A stretch of 64,000 bases of DNA from an uncultured Clostridia bacterium (GCA_947624715.1 CANQLO010000004.1:1-64000); one strand, 5' to 3'; shown: positions 54,801 to 63,537, numbered from the stretch's first letter. Notes: generated by a model not told the origin, from the sequence alone. Numbers and translations are program-made.

Positions 54801-56083
54801 AATTTAGCCCTGCCGTATAACCTGTTGAATATGCAATCTGCAAATTAAATCCTCCTGTATAACCATCTACATCAATTATTTCACCTGCAAAATATAATCC
54901 TTTTACTAATTTTGATTCCATTGTTTTGGGATTTATTTCTTTTATGTTTATTCCTCCTGAAGTTACTATTGCTTCTTCTATATTACCAAAATCATCTATA
55001 TCTAATTCGAAGTTTTTAAGTAATTTTACTAATCTTAGTCTTTCTTCTTTGGTAATCTCATTTACTTTTTTGTTTTCATCAATTTTACTTAAAGAAACAA
55101 TAACTGGAATTAATTTTTGTGGTAGTAATTCGTTTAGACTATTTTTGAAATTCTTATTTTTTTCATTTCCAAAATCTCTTAAAATTCTATCATCTAATTT
55201 TTGCTCTGATAATGCAGGTTTAAAATCTATTACAAGTTTTACATTTTTTATGTTTCTATTTCTCAGATGTGCTGAGCCACTTAATATAATTGGTCCAGAA
55301 ACTCCAAAATGTGTAAATAACATTTCTCCAAAATCATCATATACCTTTTTATTGTCTTCTAATAATTTGATTGATACATTTTTCAAGCTTAGTCCTTGCA
55401 ATTCTTTACAAATTTTTAAATCTTTTTCTTTTACTTTTAATGAAACTAAAGATGGTCTAATTTCAATAATAGAATGTCCTAGCTTTTTTGCTATTTTATA
55501 TCCATCTCCTGTTGATCCAGTTCCGAGGATAACTTACTCCTCCTGTTGCTAAAATTACTTTATCACAATCAAAAATTCCCTTGTTTGTTTTTACACTTAT
55601 AACTTTGCATTTTGAGTTCTTATTCTCACAATTTTTGTCTTTAGCGACTAATTTTTCTTTTGTGTTACAATCTTTTTCTGTAATACATTCTGTAATTATT
55701 TCCTCTGCTTCACAATTTGTGATGATTTCTACTCCTTCTAGTTTTTTTATTAAAGCATTTAAAACATCAAGAGATTTATCACTAACTGGAAAAACTCTAT
55801 TTCCTCTTTCAACCTTTGTTGGAATATCTAATAATTTTATTATATCTTCATTATTAAAATTTTGAAAAGCACTATATAAAAACTTCCCATTACCAGGAAT
55901 GTTTTTTATAAATTCTGAAATATCTATGTTATTTGTTATATTGCATCTTCCTTTTCCTGTAATGAGTAATTTCTTTCCTAAACTATTCATTTTTTCGATT
56001 ATTGTAACTTCATTTTTTTCTTTTTTAGCACTTATGGCGGCTAGCATTCCTGCTGGGCCGCCTCCAATTATTACCACTCTCAT
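54799..56083 (-). CDS. BaiN/HI0933-family flavoprotein interrupted by a CGG +1 frameshift
   Basis: The first frame has the FAD-binding N-terminus RVVIIGGGPAGMLAAISA, the GRCNITN motif and ...VILATGGVSYP, then CGG (55525-55523); frame 0 ends eight codons later. Skipping the C reads GGA ACT GGA TCA ACA GGA GAT GGA TAT: SYP-GTGSTGDGY, the conserved motif of this family (also called aminoacetone oxidase family). The frame then continues through RPSLVSLKV, GEMLFTHFGVSGPIIL and ends with GLYFAGEIIDVDGYTGGFNLQIA at 54799. Total is about 427 residues, standard for the family. The second half would otherwise need a TTG start with no ribosome site. In gut bacteria BaiN relatives act on bile acids, but the substrate here is unknown. 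Confidence 0.86.
55523..55525 (-). other. CGG +1 frameshift site in the BaiN-like gene
   Basis: Minus-strand context is TAT CCT C GGA ACT: Y, P, extra C, then G, T. The conserved motif is YP-x-TGSTGDGY, fully restored in the +1 frame. Confidence 0.85.
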
Positions 56084-56103
56084 TTTTTTTATTCCTCTAA
56101 TTT

Positions 56104-56277
56104 TAACAATTCATAACTTTTATTTAAGAATGTAAATATAGTTATTTTTGAAAAAGCCTTGGCCGCTACCAAGCGAAGCGCGAATGGAGTGACAACCGTT
56201 AGGTTGCCTAGCGACAACAAGGCTTGAAAAAATAACTATATTTACATAATTAACACTTAAAAATATGAATTGTTATA
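56104..56277. repeat. Palindromic intergenic repeat A, copy 2, with an extra outer stem
   Basis: The core (56130-56247) has the same terminal inverted repeats as copy 1 (GTAAATATAGTTATTTTT and complement), an inner AGCCTTG/CAAGGCT stem and CAACC-GTTA-GGTTG. Outside it, AACAATTCATA (from 56104) pairs with TATGAATTGTT (to 56277). The whole gap between the BaiN-like and methionine gamma-lyase-like genes can fold as one cruciform. Confidence 0.78.
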
Positions 56278-56278
56278 A

Positions 56279-57520
56279 TTATTTTTCAACCACTAAGTTT
56301 TCTACAGCCTTCATCAATCCTAATTTTCCATACTCATATGTTAATCCACCTTGTTGAAATGCAATATAAGGTTCTCTTAATGGAGCATCACAACTTAATT
56401 CTATTGATGATCCTTGTGTAAAAGCTCCTGCTGCCATTATAATTTGATCAGCGTATCCCGGCATATCTCCCGGTATTGGTAATGAACTTGAATCTATTGG
56501 TGAGCCCATTTGTATTCCTTGGCAATACTTTATTAATTTTTCTCTATCACCAAATTCAATTGTTTGTACAATATCTGCTCTTGGTTCATTCCATTTTGGT
56601 CCAACTTTATATCCTAAGTTTTCCATTACTTTACTTGTTAATATCGCTGTTTTTAAACTGCTTGCAACAACACTTGGTGCAAAAAATAGTCCTTGCAATA
56701 TTTTTTTATTCATTCCTAGAGTTGGTCCTACATCTCTTCCCTCTCCTGGTAAAGTAAGTCTTTCTGAGACTAATTGTATTAAATCTTTTCTTCCTACTAC
56801 ATATGCACCATTAGGAGCTATTCCTCCTCCTAAATTTTTTATAAGTGATCCTACTACAATATCTGCACCAACATTACTTGGTTCAATTTTATTTGTAAAT
56901 TCTCCATAACAGTTATCTACCATTATAATTACATCTTTATTTACATTTCTAATTGTTTTTATTACTTTTTCTATTTTGTCAAGAGTAATACTTTTTCTTA
57001 AAGCATATCCTCTTGAACGTTGAATTTCTACAAGTTTTACATCATTTTTTGATAATCTCTCTTCTATTTTATTGTAATCAAAATCATTATCTATTAAATC
57101 TATTTGTTCATATTTTACTCCAAATGATTTTAATGAACTAGGATTTTCTTTAATACCGATAATTTCATCTAATGTGTCATATGGTTTTCCAGCAATAGTT
57201 AACAAAGTATCTCCTGGTCTTAATAGTCCAAACAAAGTAACATTTAAAGCATGTGAACCTGACACAAATTGACCTCTTACTAAACTATCCTCTACTCCGA
57301 AAATTTCGCTATAAACTTTTTCAATAGCATCTCTTCCTATATCATCATAACCATATCCTGTTGTTTCATTAAAATGAACCTCAGAAATATTGTTATTTTG
57401 AAAGGCTTGTAGTACTTTTAAAGTGTTGTATTCACATAATTTATTTACTTTTTCAAATTCATCTTTAACTTCATTTTCACTTTTATTTACTATATCTAAT
57501 ACTTCTTCTTTTATATACAT
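56279..57520 (-). CDS. Methionine gamma-lyase family protein (aluminium-resistance-protein type)
   Basis: The product (413 residues from the ATG at 57520) matches the PLP-dependent fold-type I family once called 'aluminium resistance protein'. It shows FNETTGYGYDDIGRDAIEKVY, HALNVTLFGLLRPGDTLL, MVDNCYGEFTN (PLP-binding Asp) and the lysine loop GSLIKNLGGGIAPNGAYVVG. GGAGG 5 bases before this ATG decides the start; the stop of the upstream WG-repeat gene is 1 base away, so the two are translationally coupled. The exact substrate is unknown; the true role of the family is not settled. Confidence 0.87.
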   Translation of the reverse strand: MYIKEEVLDIVNKSENEVKDEFEKVNKLCEYNTLKVLQAFQNNNISEVHFNETTGYGYDDIGRDAIEKVYSEIFGVEDSLVRGQFVSGSHALNVTLFGLLRPGDTLLTIAGKPYDTLDEIIGIKENPSSLKSFGVKYEQIDLIDNDFDYNKIEERLSKNDVKLVEIQRSRGYALRKSITLDKIEKVIKTIRNVNKDVIIMVDNCYGEFTNKIEPSNVGADIVVGSLIKNLGGGIAPNGAYVVGRKDLIQLVSERLTLPGEGRDVGPTLGMNKKILQGLFFAPSVVASSLKTAILTSKVMENLGYKVGPKWNEPRADIVQTIEFGDREKLIKYCQGIQMGSPIDSSSLPIPGDMPGYADQIIMAAGAFTQGSSIELSCDAPLREPYIAFQQGGLTYEYGKLGLMKAVENLVVEK

Positions 57521-57521
57521 A

Positions 57522-59249
57522 TTAACCTCCACAATATATTGGTAGTCCTACATTTGAACTTACTCTATAATATTCTCCTAAAAAGCTTACATTATTAAAT
57601 GTTATTTCATATTGAATGTCTTTTATTACATTTCCGTCAATATCAAGTACACCCCATTTTCCGTCTTTCTTAACACCTATGAAATTTCCATTTTGTTCTG
57701 TTACAAAATCATATTCTGCATTTACTATTATATTTCCTTGAGAAGATTCTACTCCCCACTTACCATCTTTTTTTACTGCATATACTTTATTATCTGGAAC
57801 TAATGATTTATAACTTGTTTCATTTCCATCTAATGTATAATATTTTACATCATTATCAGATAATATTTTTAAATAATTTCCTTCCTTTATTAAAGTAGAT
57901 TTTTCTAAACCTTGTACTAATTTTCCTTCACTGTTTATTAAAGCTGTTATATTATTTTGAACTATTGTAGCTTGAAGGCAATTGGCATCTTCTACTTTTT
58001 GAATTGTACTATATTCTATTGGCACAGCTACCTGTCCATTTGCTCTAATTACACCTGTTTTTGTTCCCATTGTTGCTATAAATAAATCATCTTTAAAATA
58101 CTCTAAATAAGTGTAATTTTCATTTAATAATTTCCTATCGCTGTTATCAACAATATTGTAATTATTGTCTTTGTCAATTATTATGCTATAATTGTTTGAG
58201 ACTCTCTCCTTACTTGAATTATCAGTTTTTACAGTTTGTCCATTTTTATTAAATATTATTGTTTCTTCACCCTTAGATGCGTTTATATATTCTCCTCCTA
58301 TCAAGATTGTATCGTAGTCTATTGGAATTACATTTTTTCCAAGAATATCATATACTCCATAACTTTGATCTTTTTGTATAATTAAAATATTATTTGTTTT
58401 ATCATATCTTATTTCTCTATAATCATTTTCTAAAACTGTTTTTGAATTTTTAACAAATCCGTATTTTCCATTTACTGATGTTATAAAATATAAATTATTA
58501 TTATCTTCTATTTCTGTTAGTCTGTTTACTTCATTATATATAGGCTCTAGAATAATTTTTCCTCTTGTTGTAGCATACCCATATCTATATCCATCATCTG
58601 TTTTTACTCTTAATATAAATCCTGCATCTGAATATTTTGTTTTTTCATCATAATATCCATCAAACAAAATATTGTCATATTCTTCTTTTAATATTTGAAC
58701 ACCTCTTATATTGATTACTCCGAAACTTCCTTCTTTTTCAACTTTTAAATATCCTTCTTTATAATCAACACTTGAAATATCTTCATAAATAGCATCAGTT
58801 ATTTTGTTACCATCAAAATCCATTATTCCATAAAGATTTCCTATTTTATATTTTAAAATATCTTTTTCAAATGGAACTAAACTTGTAATTGCTCTTAATG
58901 AGATACTATCTACATTGCTATATTCTGTCCATTTTTGTGTATTAGTTTTGTCTACTGCTTTCCAAATATCATTTTCTATATCTACTGAACATATAAATAC
59001 ATCTTTAGTTGGATTTGGTATTTTTACATTATCATATTGTGGTTCAATTACAACTGCTCCGTTTCTGTCTATTACACCGAATTTACTATCTTTTTGCAAA
59101 ACGTAATACTGTACATCATCTTCTTCTATCTCTTCTAATTTAAGAGAATATTTTTTGTTTCTTCCTAGTATAAATCCTAAAACTAACCCTATAATCAATA
59201 ATAATGCAATAATAACTATTACTATCATTTTTTTATTACTTCTTTGCAT
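57522..59249 (-). CDS. WG-repeat surface or periplasmic protein
   Basis: The about 575-residue protein has an N-terminal membrane anchor (MIVIVIIALLLIIGLVLGFILG) and then about a dozen WG/KWGV-type repeats of roughly 40 residues, such as KFGVIDRNGAVVIEPQYDNV and KWGVLDIDGNVIKDIQYEI, with the G-x-I-x-P/K-x-YD rhythm. WG-repeat domains are thought to be binding surfaces. The first ATG at 59249 has GGAG 9 bases upstream; a TTG three bases earlier is the alternative. It is coupled to the methionine-gamma-lyase-like gene downstream. Confidence 0.83.
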   Translation of the reverse strand: MQRSNKKMIVIVIIALLLIIGLVLGFILGRNKKYSLKLEEIEEDDVQYYVLQKDSKFGVIDRNGAVVIEPQYDNVKIPNPTKDVFICSVDIENDIWKAVDKTNTQKWTEYSNVDSISLRAITSLVPFEKDILKYKIGNLYGIMDFDGNKITDAIYEDISSVDYKEGYLKVEKEGSFGVINIRGVQILKEEYDNILFDGYYDEKTKYSDAGFILRVKTDDGYRYGYATTRGKIILEPIYNEVNRLTEIEDNNNLYFITSVNGKYGFVKNSKTVLENDYREIRYDKTNNILIIQKDQSYGVYDILGKNVIPIDYDTILIGGEYINASKGEETIIFNKNGQTVKTDNSSKERVSNNYSIIIDKDNNYNIVDNSDRKLLNENYTYLEYFKDDLFIATMGTKTGVIRANGQVAVPIEYSTIQKVEDANCLQATIVQNNITALINSEGKLVQGLEKSTLIKEGNYLKILSDNDVKYYTLDGNETSYKSLVPDNKVYAVKKDGKWGVESSQGNIIVNAEYDFVTEQNGNFIGVKKDGKWGVLDIDGNVIKDIQYEITFNNVSFLGEYYRVSSNVGLPIYCGG

Positions 59250-59302
59250 CAACTTTTTCTCCTTTATATAAATCTACATCATTATTATAGCTCGAAAACG
59301 TC

Positions 59303-59890
59303 TTAAATGTCAATGATTTCTTTTGCACATACATATCTTATTTTAGTATCTAAATCCATTACATATGTAAATAATTTTAAAGTAGATTCATTTTCATTAT
59401 TATCTTTTATTGTAGAATTTAAACTTTCTTTTTCTATTATTTGATTAGATATTACTTTGTATTTTTTTATATTCTCATCAACTTTGTATATTATTTCGTC
59501 ATCTGGTTTTAAATCTTTTAAGTTTGCAAAATAATTCTTACTTTTTCCAAAATTATATGCTATTAAAGCTATATTGTTTCCTAGTATAGAAGATTCATTA
59601 AAATGTCCAATGTAATTTTCATCCGGAATATTAAATTGCATTTCCTTTATAGGTGCACTCAAATTTAATGCTTTAATTTCTAAAGACCATTCTTTAACTG
59701 AAGCTACATCAATATCTTCTAAAATGTTAGAGTTTAAAGTTTCATTTGATACACTCTTTCTATTTTCTGATATATCTTGTTTTTTTAATTTATTACTTGG
59801 ATAATTTAGAATAAAAAATATTATAAAAAAAATTATAGAAGAAATAAATACTGATATAATATTTACATTTGTTTTGTTAAAATTTATCAT
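59303..59890 (-). CDS. Sortase-fold protein lacking the catalytic His and Cys
   Basis: The 195-residue protein has an N-terminal membrane segment (IISVFISSIIFFIIFFILNYP), then the sortase pattern: WSLEIKALNLSAPIKEM, YIGHFNESSILGNNIALIA, NYFANLKDLKPDDEIIY, YKVISNQIIEKE and STLKLFTYVMDLDTKIRYVCAKE. In class D/E sortases the block after GNN reads IAGHR (catalytic His) and the block before the arginine reads TLxTC (catalytic Cys). Here they read IAYNF and KLFTYV, while the Arg is kept. It is probably a pseudo-enzyme that binds but does not join substrates. It lies next to the pilin-like gene. Confidence 0.68.
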   Translation of the reverse strand: MINFNKTNVNIISVFISSIIFFIIFFILNYPSNKLKKQDISENRKSVSNETLNSNILEDIDVASVKEWSLEIKALNLSAPIKEMQFNIPDENYIGHFNESSILGNNIALIAYNFGKSKNYFANLKDLKPDDEIIYKVDENIKKYKVISNQIIEKESLNSTIKDNNENESTLKLFTYVMDLDTKIRYVCAKEIIDI

Positions 59891-60007
59891 GTAAGTATTA
59901 TACCAGTATTTTACAGTTTTGTAAAGTAGTAATTATATTTAATTTACACACTGATATTGACAAGCTCTAGAAAAAGACTCTATAAAGTTAAGATTTCAAG
60001 CTCTTGC

Positions 60008-60062
60008 TGTCAAAAATCTCCGTCCCTATTGACACCTATTGACATTGACATCCATTGATACC
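60008..60062. repeat. Short direct repeats of TATTGACA type after the pilin-like gene
   Basis: CTATTGACACC, CTATTGACATTGACATCC and CCATTGATACC follow each other within about 35 bases just after the stop codon, and TCCGTCCCTATTGACACC resembles REP-type sequences linked to IS200-like (RAYT) transposases in Firmicutes. No transposase is in the window. Confidence 0.4.
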
Positions 60063-60066
60063 AGTT

Positions 60067-60205
60067 CTACAAGTATAAAGCAAGGCGAAAACCAACCTCC
60101 TTCATAAACTGTCGGTTCGACGTATCATGACGCCAGCGGAGTGTCGCATAAGCGGACACAACTCCGTTAATACTCGACATACCGTCCCTAGAAAGCCAAC
60201 CGTAA
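60067..60205 (-). other. Possible DGR-type variable region
   Basis: The 3' end encoding WLSRDGMSSINGVV to GFRLALYL has about twice the local G+C and switches to CGN arginine codons. In C-lectin folds this is where diversity-generating retroelements mutagenise. Reverse transcriptase and template are not in the window. Confidence 0.35.
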
Positions 60206-61626
60206 TCATCTTTCTCATCTTCTGTAGTCCATTCTGATACGTTCCCTGCTAAATCATATATATTTTTTGCTTTTGTTTTGTCACTTTCCCCTGTCTTTTT
60301 TGGATTCTTTTTACCAAAAAAAGTATCATAATCATAATTTCCCCAACTTGTACTATCTTCTGTTAATTCTTCTATTGTTTTATCTCCCGTTTCATATAAC
60401 CACCCTAATGTTCTATCCCATGCTGCTCCAGTTAATAATGAACTTGTTACATTTGTTTCTGCATTTGTTGCATATTCTTGTGCTTTATTTAATGCATCAT
60501 CATATGATATATAATTATAGACATATTTATTTTTTTGTATTACTAATTCTCCTGTTTTACTATTTGATTCAGTTCTATCTGATTCCGCTGATGAATCTCC
60601 TGCTTCATATCTTCCTATATAAAATCCTCCATTTGTATTGACGTTGTTCTTGTAATCTTCTGTTTCTTCGTATATAGTTAAATATTGGCTTTTTAGCATC
60701 GCCAAAAATTCATCTAGGCTCATTCCACCAGTTTCCTCGGCTATTAATTCTTCTACTGTCATATCTTCTGCTTTTGCTATACTTTCAAGCTCTTTTTCAA
60801 GTTCTTTAAGAATGATTTCATCTGTTACCCAAGAATTTTGTGCATATAAACTATATACTTCTAATGTCTTACTTGTTTCTCCTTTACTTGTTGTCACTTT
60901 TATCTTATATTCTCCATTTATTGTTGGCTCTATTGAATCATTACTATATGTTTTTCCTACATTATTTTTTTCTTCAATTTTATCTCCAAATGGATTTGTT
61001 ATTATTATACTTGTTATATCTTCTTTACTTTCAACTTTTGCTGTTATTTTTTGGTCTTTATCTACTGGTACCCATACAAATTGATTTCCTTTTAAATCAT
61101 TACTATCTACATCTTTGCCTTCATCTTCTTTAACATCTGATATTACAAATCCTTCATTTATGCTTCCTCCTACATGTACAAATCCCTCTGGTATTGGAAT
61201 ATCTTTTTCTTCTACAGGTGTTCCTTTTATTGTTAAACTTATGTTTATATCTGATTTTTCTAATTTTTCTATTTTTCCATTTTTTTCTATTGTATAAGTA
61301 TTTCTTTCTCCTTCAAATGTCCATGGTCCATTTCCCGTTACACTTTTATCAGCACCAAATTGACTTTGTATTGCTTTATTTATATTGTCTGTTGAAAGGG
61401 TTCCTGTACCATTAATTAACGCATTTACAACTGCTAATTTTACCTGTTCTTCTTCAGATGCATCTTTTGTTATTTCACTTGCTTGTTTAGCCCTTCCTAA
61501 AATTCCATTTTCTCCAGTTAACATAGCAATCGATATTCCTGCTAAAATTAAAAGCACAATTATTGTTACGACAAGCGCTATAAGCGTAATTCCTCCCTCA
61601 TTTCTTGCTTTTGCTAAATTTTTCAT
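60067..61626 (-). CDS. Pilin-like protein with a formylglycine-enzyme (C-lectin) fold
   Basis: The 519-residue protein begins MKNLAKARNEGG-ITLIALVVTIIVLLILAGI, a type IV prepilin leader and N-terminal helix. An Ig-like region (about 200-270) leads to an FGE-sulfatase-type domain (FVWVPV, GGFYIGRYEAG, AAWDRTLGWL, NIYDLAGNVSEWTTE, VGFRLALYL). The last about 45 codons are GC-rich with rare codons (CGC, CGT, TCG, CTC) unlike the rest, matching a DGR variable region in a C-lectin fold. AAGGAGG is a strong ribosome site. It could be a displayed, variable adhesion or pilus tip protein. Confidence 0.72.
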   Translation of the reverse strand: MKNLAKARNEGGITLIALVVTIIVLLILAGISIAMLTGENGILGRAKQASEITKDASEEEQVKLAVVNALINGTGTLSTDNINKAIQSQFGADKSVTGNGPWTFEGERNTYTIEKNGKIEKLEKSDINISLTIKGTPVEEKDIPIPEGFVHVGGSINEGFVISDVKEDEGKDVDSNDLKGNQFVWVPVDKDQKITAKVESKEDITSIIITNPFGDKIEEKNNVGKTYSNDSIEPTINGEYKIKVTTSKGETSKTLEVYSLYAQNSWVTDEIILKELEKELESIAKAEDMTVEELIAEETGGMSLDEFLAMLKSQYLTIYEETEDYKNNVNTNGGFYIGRYEAGDSSAESDRTESNSKTGELVIQKNKYVYNYISYDDALNKAQEYATNAETNVTSSLLTGAAWDRTLGWLYETGDKTIEELTEDSTSWGNYDYDTFFGKKNPKKTGESDKTKAKNIYDLAGNVSEWTTEDEKDDYGWLSRDGMSSINGVVSAYATLRWRHDTSNRQFMKEVGFRLALYL

Positions 61627-61698
61627 TTGATTACCTCCTTGGATTTTTTATTTTTATATTTATTTTTTATAACTAAAAATATAGTTATTTTTGCACAT

Positions 61699-61741
61699 TA
61701 AAAAGCCATGCATTTTAGAATTCACTAAAACACATAGCCAC
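61699..61741 (-). terminator. Terminator-like hairpin downstream of the histidine kinase
   Basis: On the minus strand GGCTATG-GTTTTAG...CTAAAAT-CATGGC pairs and is followed by TTTTT. It is about 70 bases upstream of the pilin-like start codon. Confidence 0.7.
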
Positions 61742-61776
61742 TTTATCTATGTTTATTATTTTATTTATTAAATTAC

Positions 61777-61804
61777 GTGTGTGTGTGTGTGTGTGTGTGT
61801 GTGT
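61777..61804. repeat. (GT)14 dinucleotide repeat
   Basis: Fourteen perfect GT units (61777-61804) lie between the histidine kinase and the pilin-like gene. Such tracts are rare in bacteria and prone to slipped-strand change. Confidence 0.95.
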
Positions 61805-62065
61805 ACAGCCTCAAGGCTTTCAAGCTTTGTCATTTGTTTCTCCGATCTATTTTGCTTTTTCGTTATGTTACAATTATAAACTTAAAAAATTAAAATATCA
61901 ACAGATTTATTTAAATATTTAAATTGTAATAAGTTTGTAATATTTCTTTTTATATTTATGTGATTAACTTTTATTGTAATGCATTTTAACTATATTTTAA
62001 TGTCAATAGTAATTTTATTTAATTTTTTGTAGTTATTATTCAATAATGTCATAGTAAATTTTAAA
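61805..62065. other. AT-rich intergenic region after the histidine kinase
   Basis: Between 61627 and 62065 the only features are the terminator, the (GT)14 tract and a solo fragment of repeat A end (ATATAGTTATTTTTG near 61678-61692). The rest is AT-rich with no gene or RNA. Confidence 0.5.
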
Positions 62066-63535
62066 TTATTTTCTATTTATGTCACAGTAAAATTCCACAC
62101 CGTTTTTGTAATTCTTTACTCCATATTCATTTTTATATCTATTCATTATTGCTTTAACTATTGCAAGACCTATTCCAGTTCCACCATCTTCTCTGTTTCT
62201 TGATGAATCTCCTTTATAAAATCTATTCCATATTTTATCCTTAACAGATTCATCAATTTTATCACCGGTATTATATACATATAATCTAATCTTGTTGTCT
62301 TTTGTTTTTTCAGTTCTTATAACAATTTTCTTTTCTTTTTCTTTTACTTTGCAATTTTTTATTGCATTAGTTAAATAGTTATTTACAACTTGTTCTATAT
62401 GTTCTTGTGATGCATAAACTTTTACTTTCTTAGTTTCATCAAAATCGATTTCTATTTTATTTTCTTTTAATGTCTTAGTTTGTCTTCTTAATTCTTCTTT
62501 AATAAGTTCTGTTAAATCAAATTCTACATCTTCAAATTTTCTATCTTCTTGCTCTAACTTCATAAGTTCTAATAACTCTTTTACCATTTTATCCATTTTA
62601 TTGGACTCATCCATAATAACTTCTGCATAGAATTTTCTTGATTCTTCATCACTATTTACATTTTCAATTAATCCTTCTGCATATCCTTGTATAAGTGCAA
62701 TTGGTGTTTTTAGTTCATGTGATACATCTGAGATAAATTGTTTTCTCATTTCATCTAGTTTTGTTTTTTCTTCAATATCTTTTTCTAGATCATTATTATT
62801 TTTTCTAAGTTGACTTATTGTTAATTCTAGCTTATCTGACATTATATTTATATTTTTACCTAAAGTGTCTATTTCATCATCTAAATCTGTTTCTTGAAAT
62901 TTTTCACTAAAATCTAATTTAGACATCTTCTTTGTTATATTGTTAAGTTTGACAATTCTGTGTGTAAACTTTTCTGCAATAAATGATACTATAATTCCTG
63001 ATATTATAGCTATTAAAATTCCAATCATCATAAGAGTTCTACTTGATATTTTTACATATTCTTTTATTGGAGAAATTGGTATTTTAATATAAAGTATATA
63101 TCCATTGTCAAGATTAGATATAAGCATCATATATCTGTTGCTACTGTCATTACTATCTACAATTATTGTGTTTTCATCTGAATATATAGTTCTAGATGTA
63201 ATACTATTTTTTATTTTTGATATATTGCTAAGCATTTCTGAATTTGAAATATATATGATTTCCTCAATATTATTTTCAATTACTATCTGCATATCATTTT
63301 TAGTTTCTATTTGCCTTATTTCAGATTTAATATTGTTATACTGAAATATACCATTATAATAAATATTTATTTCTCTTGCTATACTTTTTGCAGTTTCTGT
63401 TTTTGAATGTGTAAAAGAAGACTCTAAAACAATACTATTTATTACAACTATTATAAAAATTATTAATATAATTAAAATTGATAAAATTCCAAATAATCTA
63501 AACCTTATTGATTTTACTTTTTCTTCTATTTTCAT
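62066..63535 (-). CDS. Membrane sensor histidine kinase
   Basis: The 489-residue kinase has two membrane segments flanking an external sensor region (about 35-165), a HAMP domain (EKFTHRIVKLNNITKKMSKLDF), the H-box FISDVSHELKTPIALIQGYAEGL, the N-box QVVNNYLTNAIKNC and the G-boxes YNTGDKIDESV and GGTGIGLAIVKAI. It belongs to the PhoR/VanS-like group that pairs with OmpR-type regulators. It starts 2 bp after the response regulator stop, so the pair is one operon. The ligand is not predictable. Confidence 0.93.
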   Translation of the reverse strand: MKIEEKVKSIRFRLFGILSILIILIIFIIVVINSIVLESSFTHSKTETAKSIAREINIYYNGIFQYNNIKSEIRQIETKNDMQIVIENNIEEIIYISNSEMLSNISKIKNSITSRTIYSDENTIIVDSNDSSNRYMMLISNLDNGYILYIKIPISPIKEYVKISSRTLMMIGILIAIISGIIVSFIAEKFTHRIVKLNNITKKMSKLDFSEKFQETDLDDEIDTLGKNINIMSDKLELTISQLRKNNNDLEKDIEEKTKLDEMRKQFISDVSHELKTPIALIQGYAEGLIENVNSDEESRKFYAEVIMDESNKMDKMVKELLELMKLEQEDRKFEDVEFDLTELIKEELRRQTKTLKENKIEIDFDETKKVKVYASQEHIEQVVNNYLTNAIKNCKVKEKEKKIVIRTEKTKDNKIRLYVYNTGDKIDESVKDKIWNRFYKGDSSRNREDGGTGIGLAIVKAIMNRYKNEYGVKNYKNGVEFYCDINRK

Positions 63536-63537
63536 TA

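Noticed and set aside
54799..55401. C-terminal half of the BaiN-like protein as a separate gene
   Set aside because: It would need a TTG start with no ribosome site, and the frame is open upstream to the CGG.
53059..55525. prfB-like stimulatory Shine-Dalgarno upstream of the CGG sites
   Set aside because: Only the BaiN-like site has a GGAGG upstream, at varying distance and explained by Gly codons; the other four lack it, so it is not a shared element.
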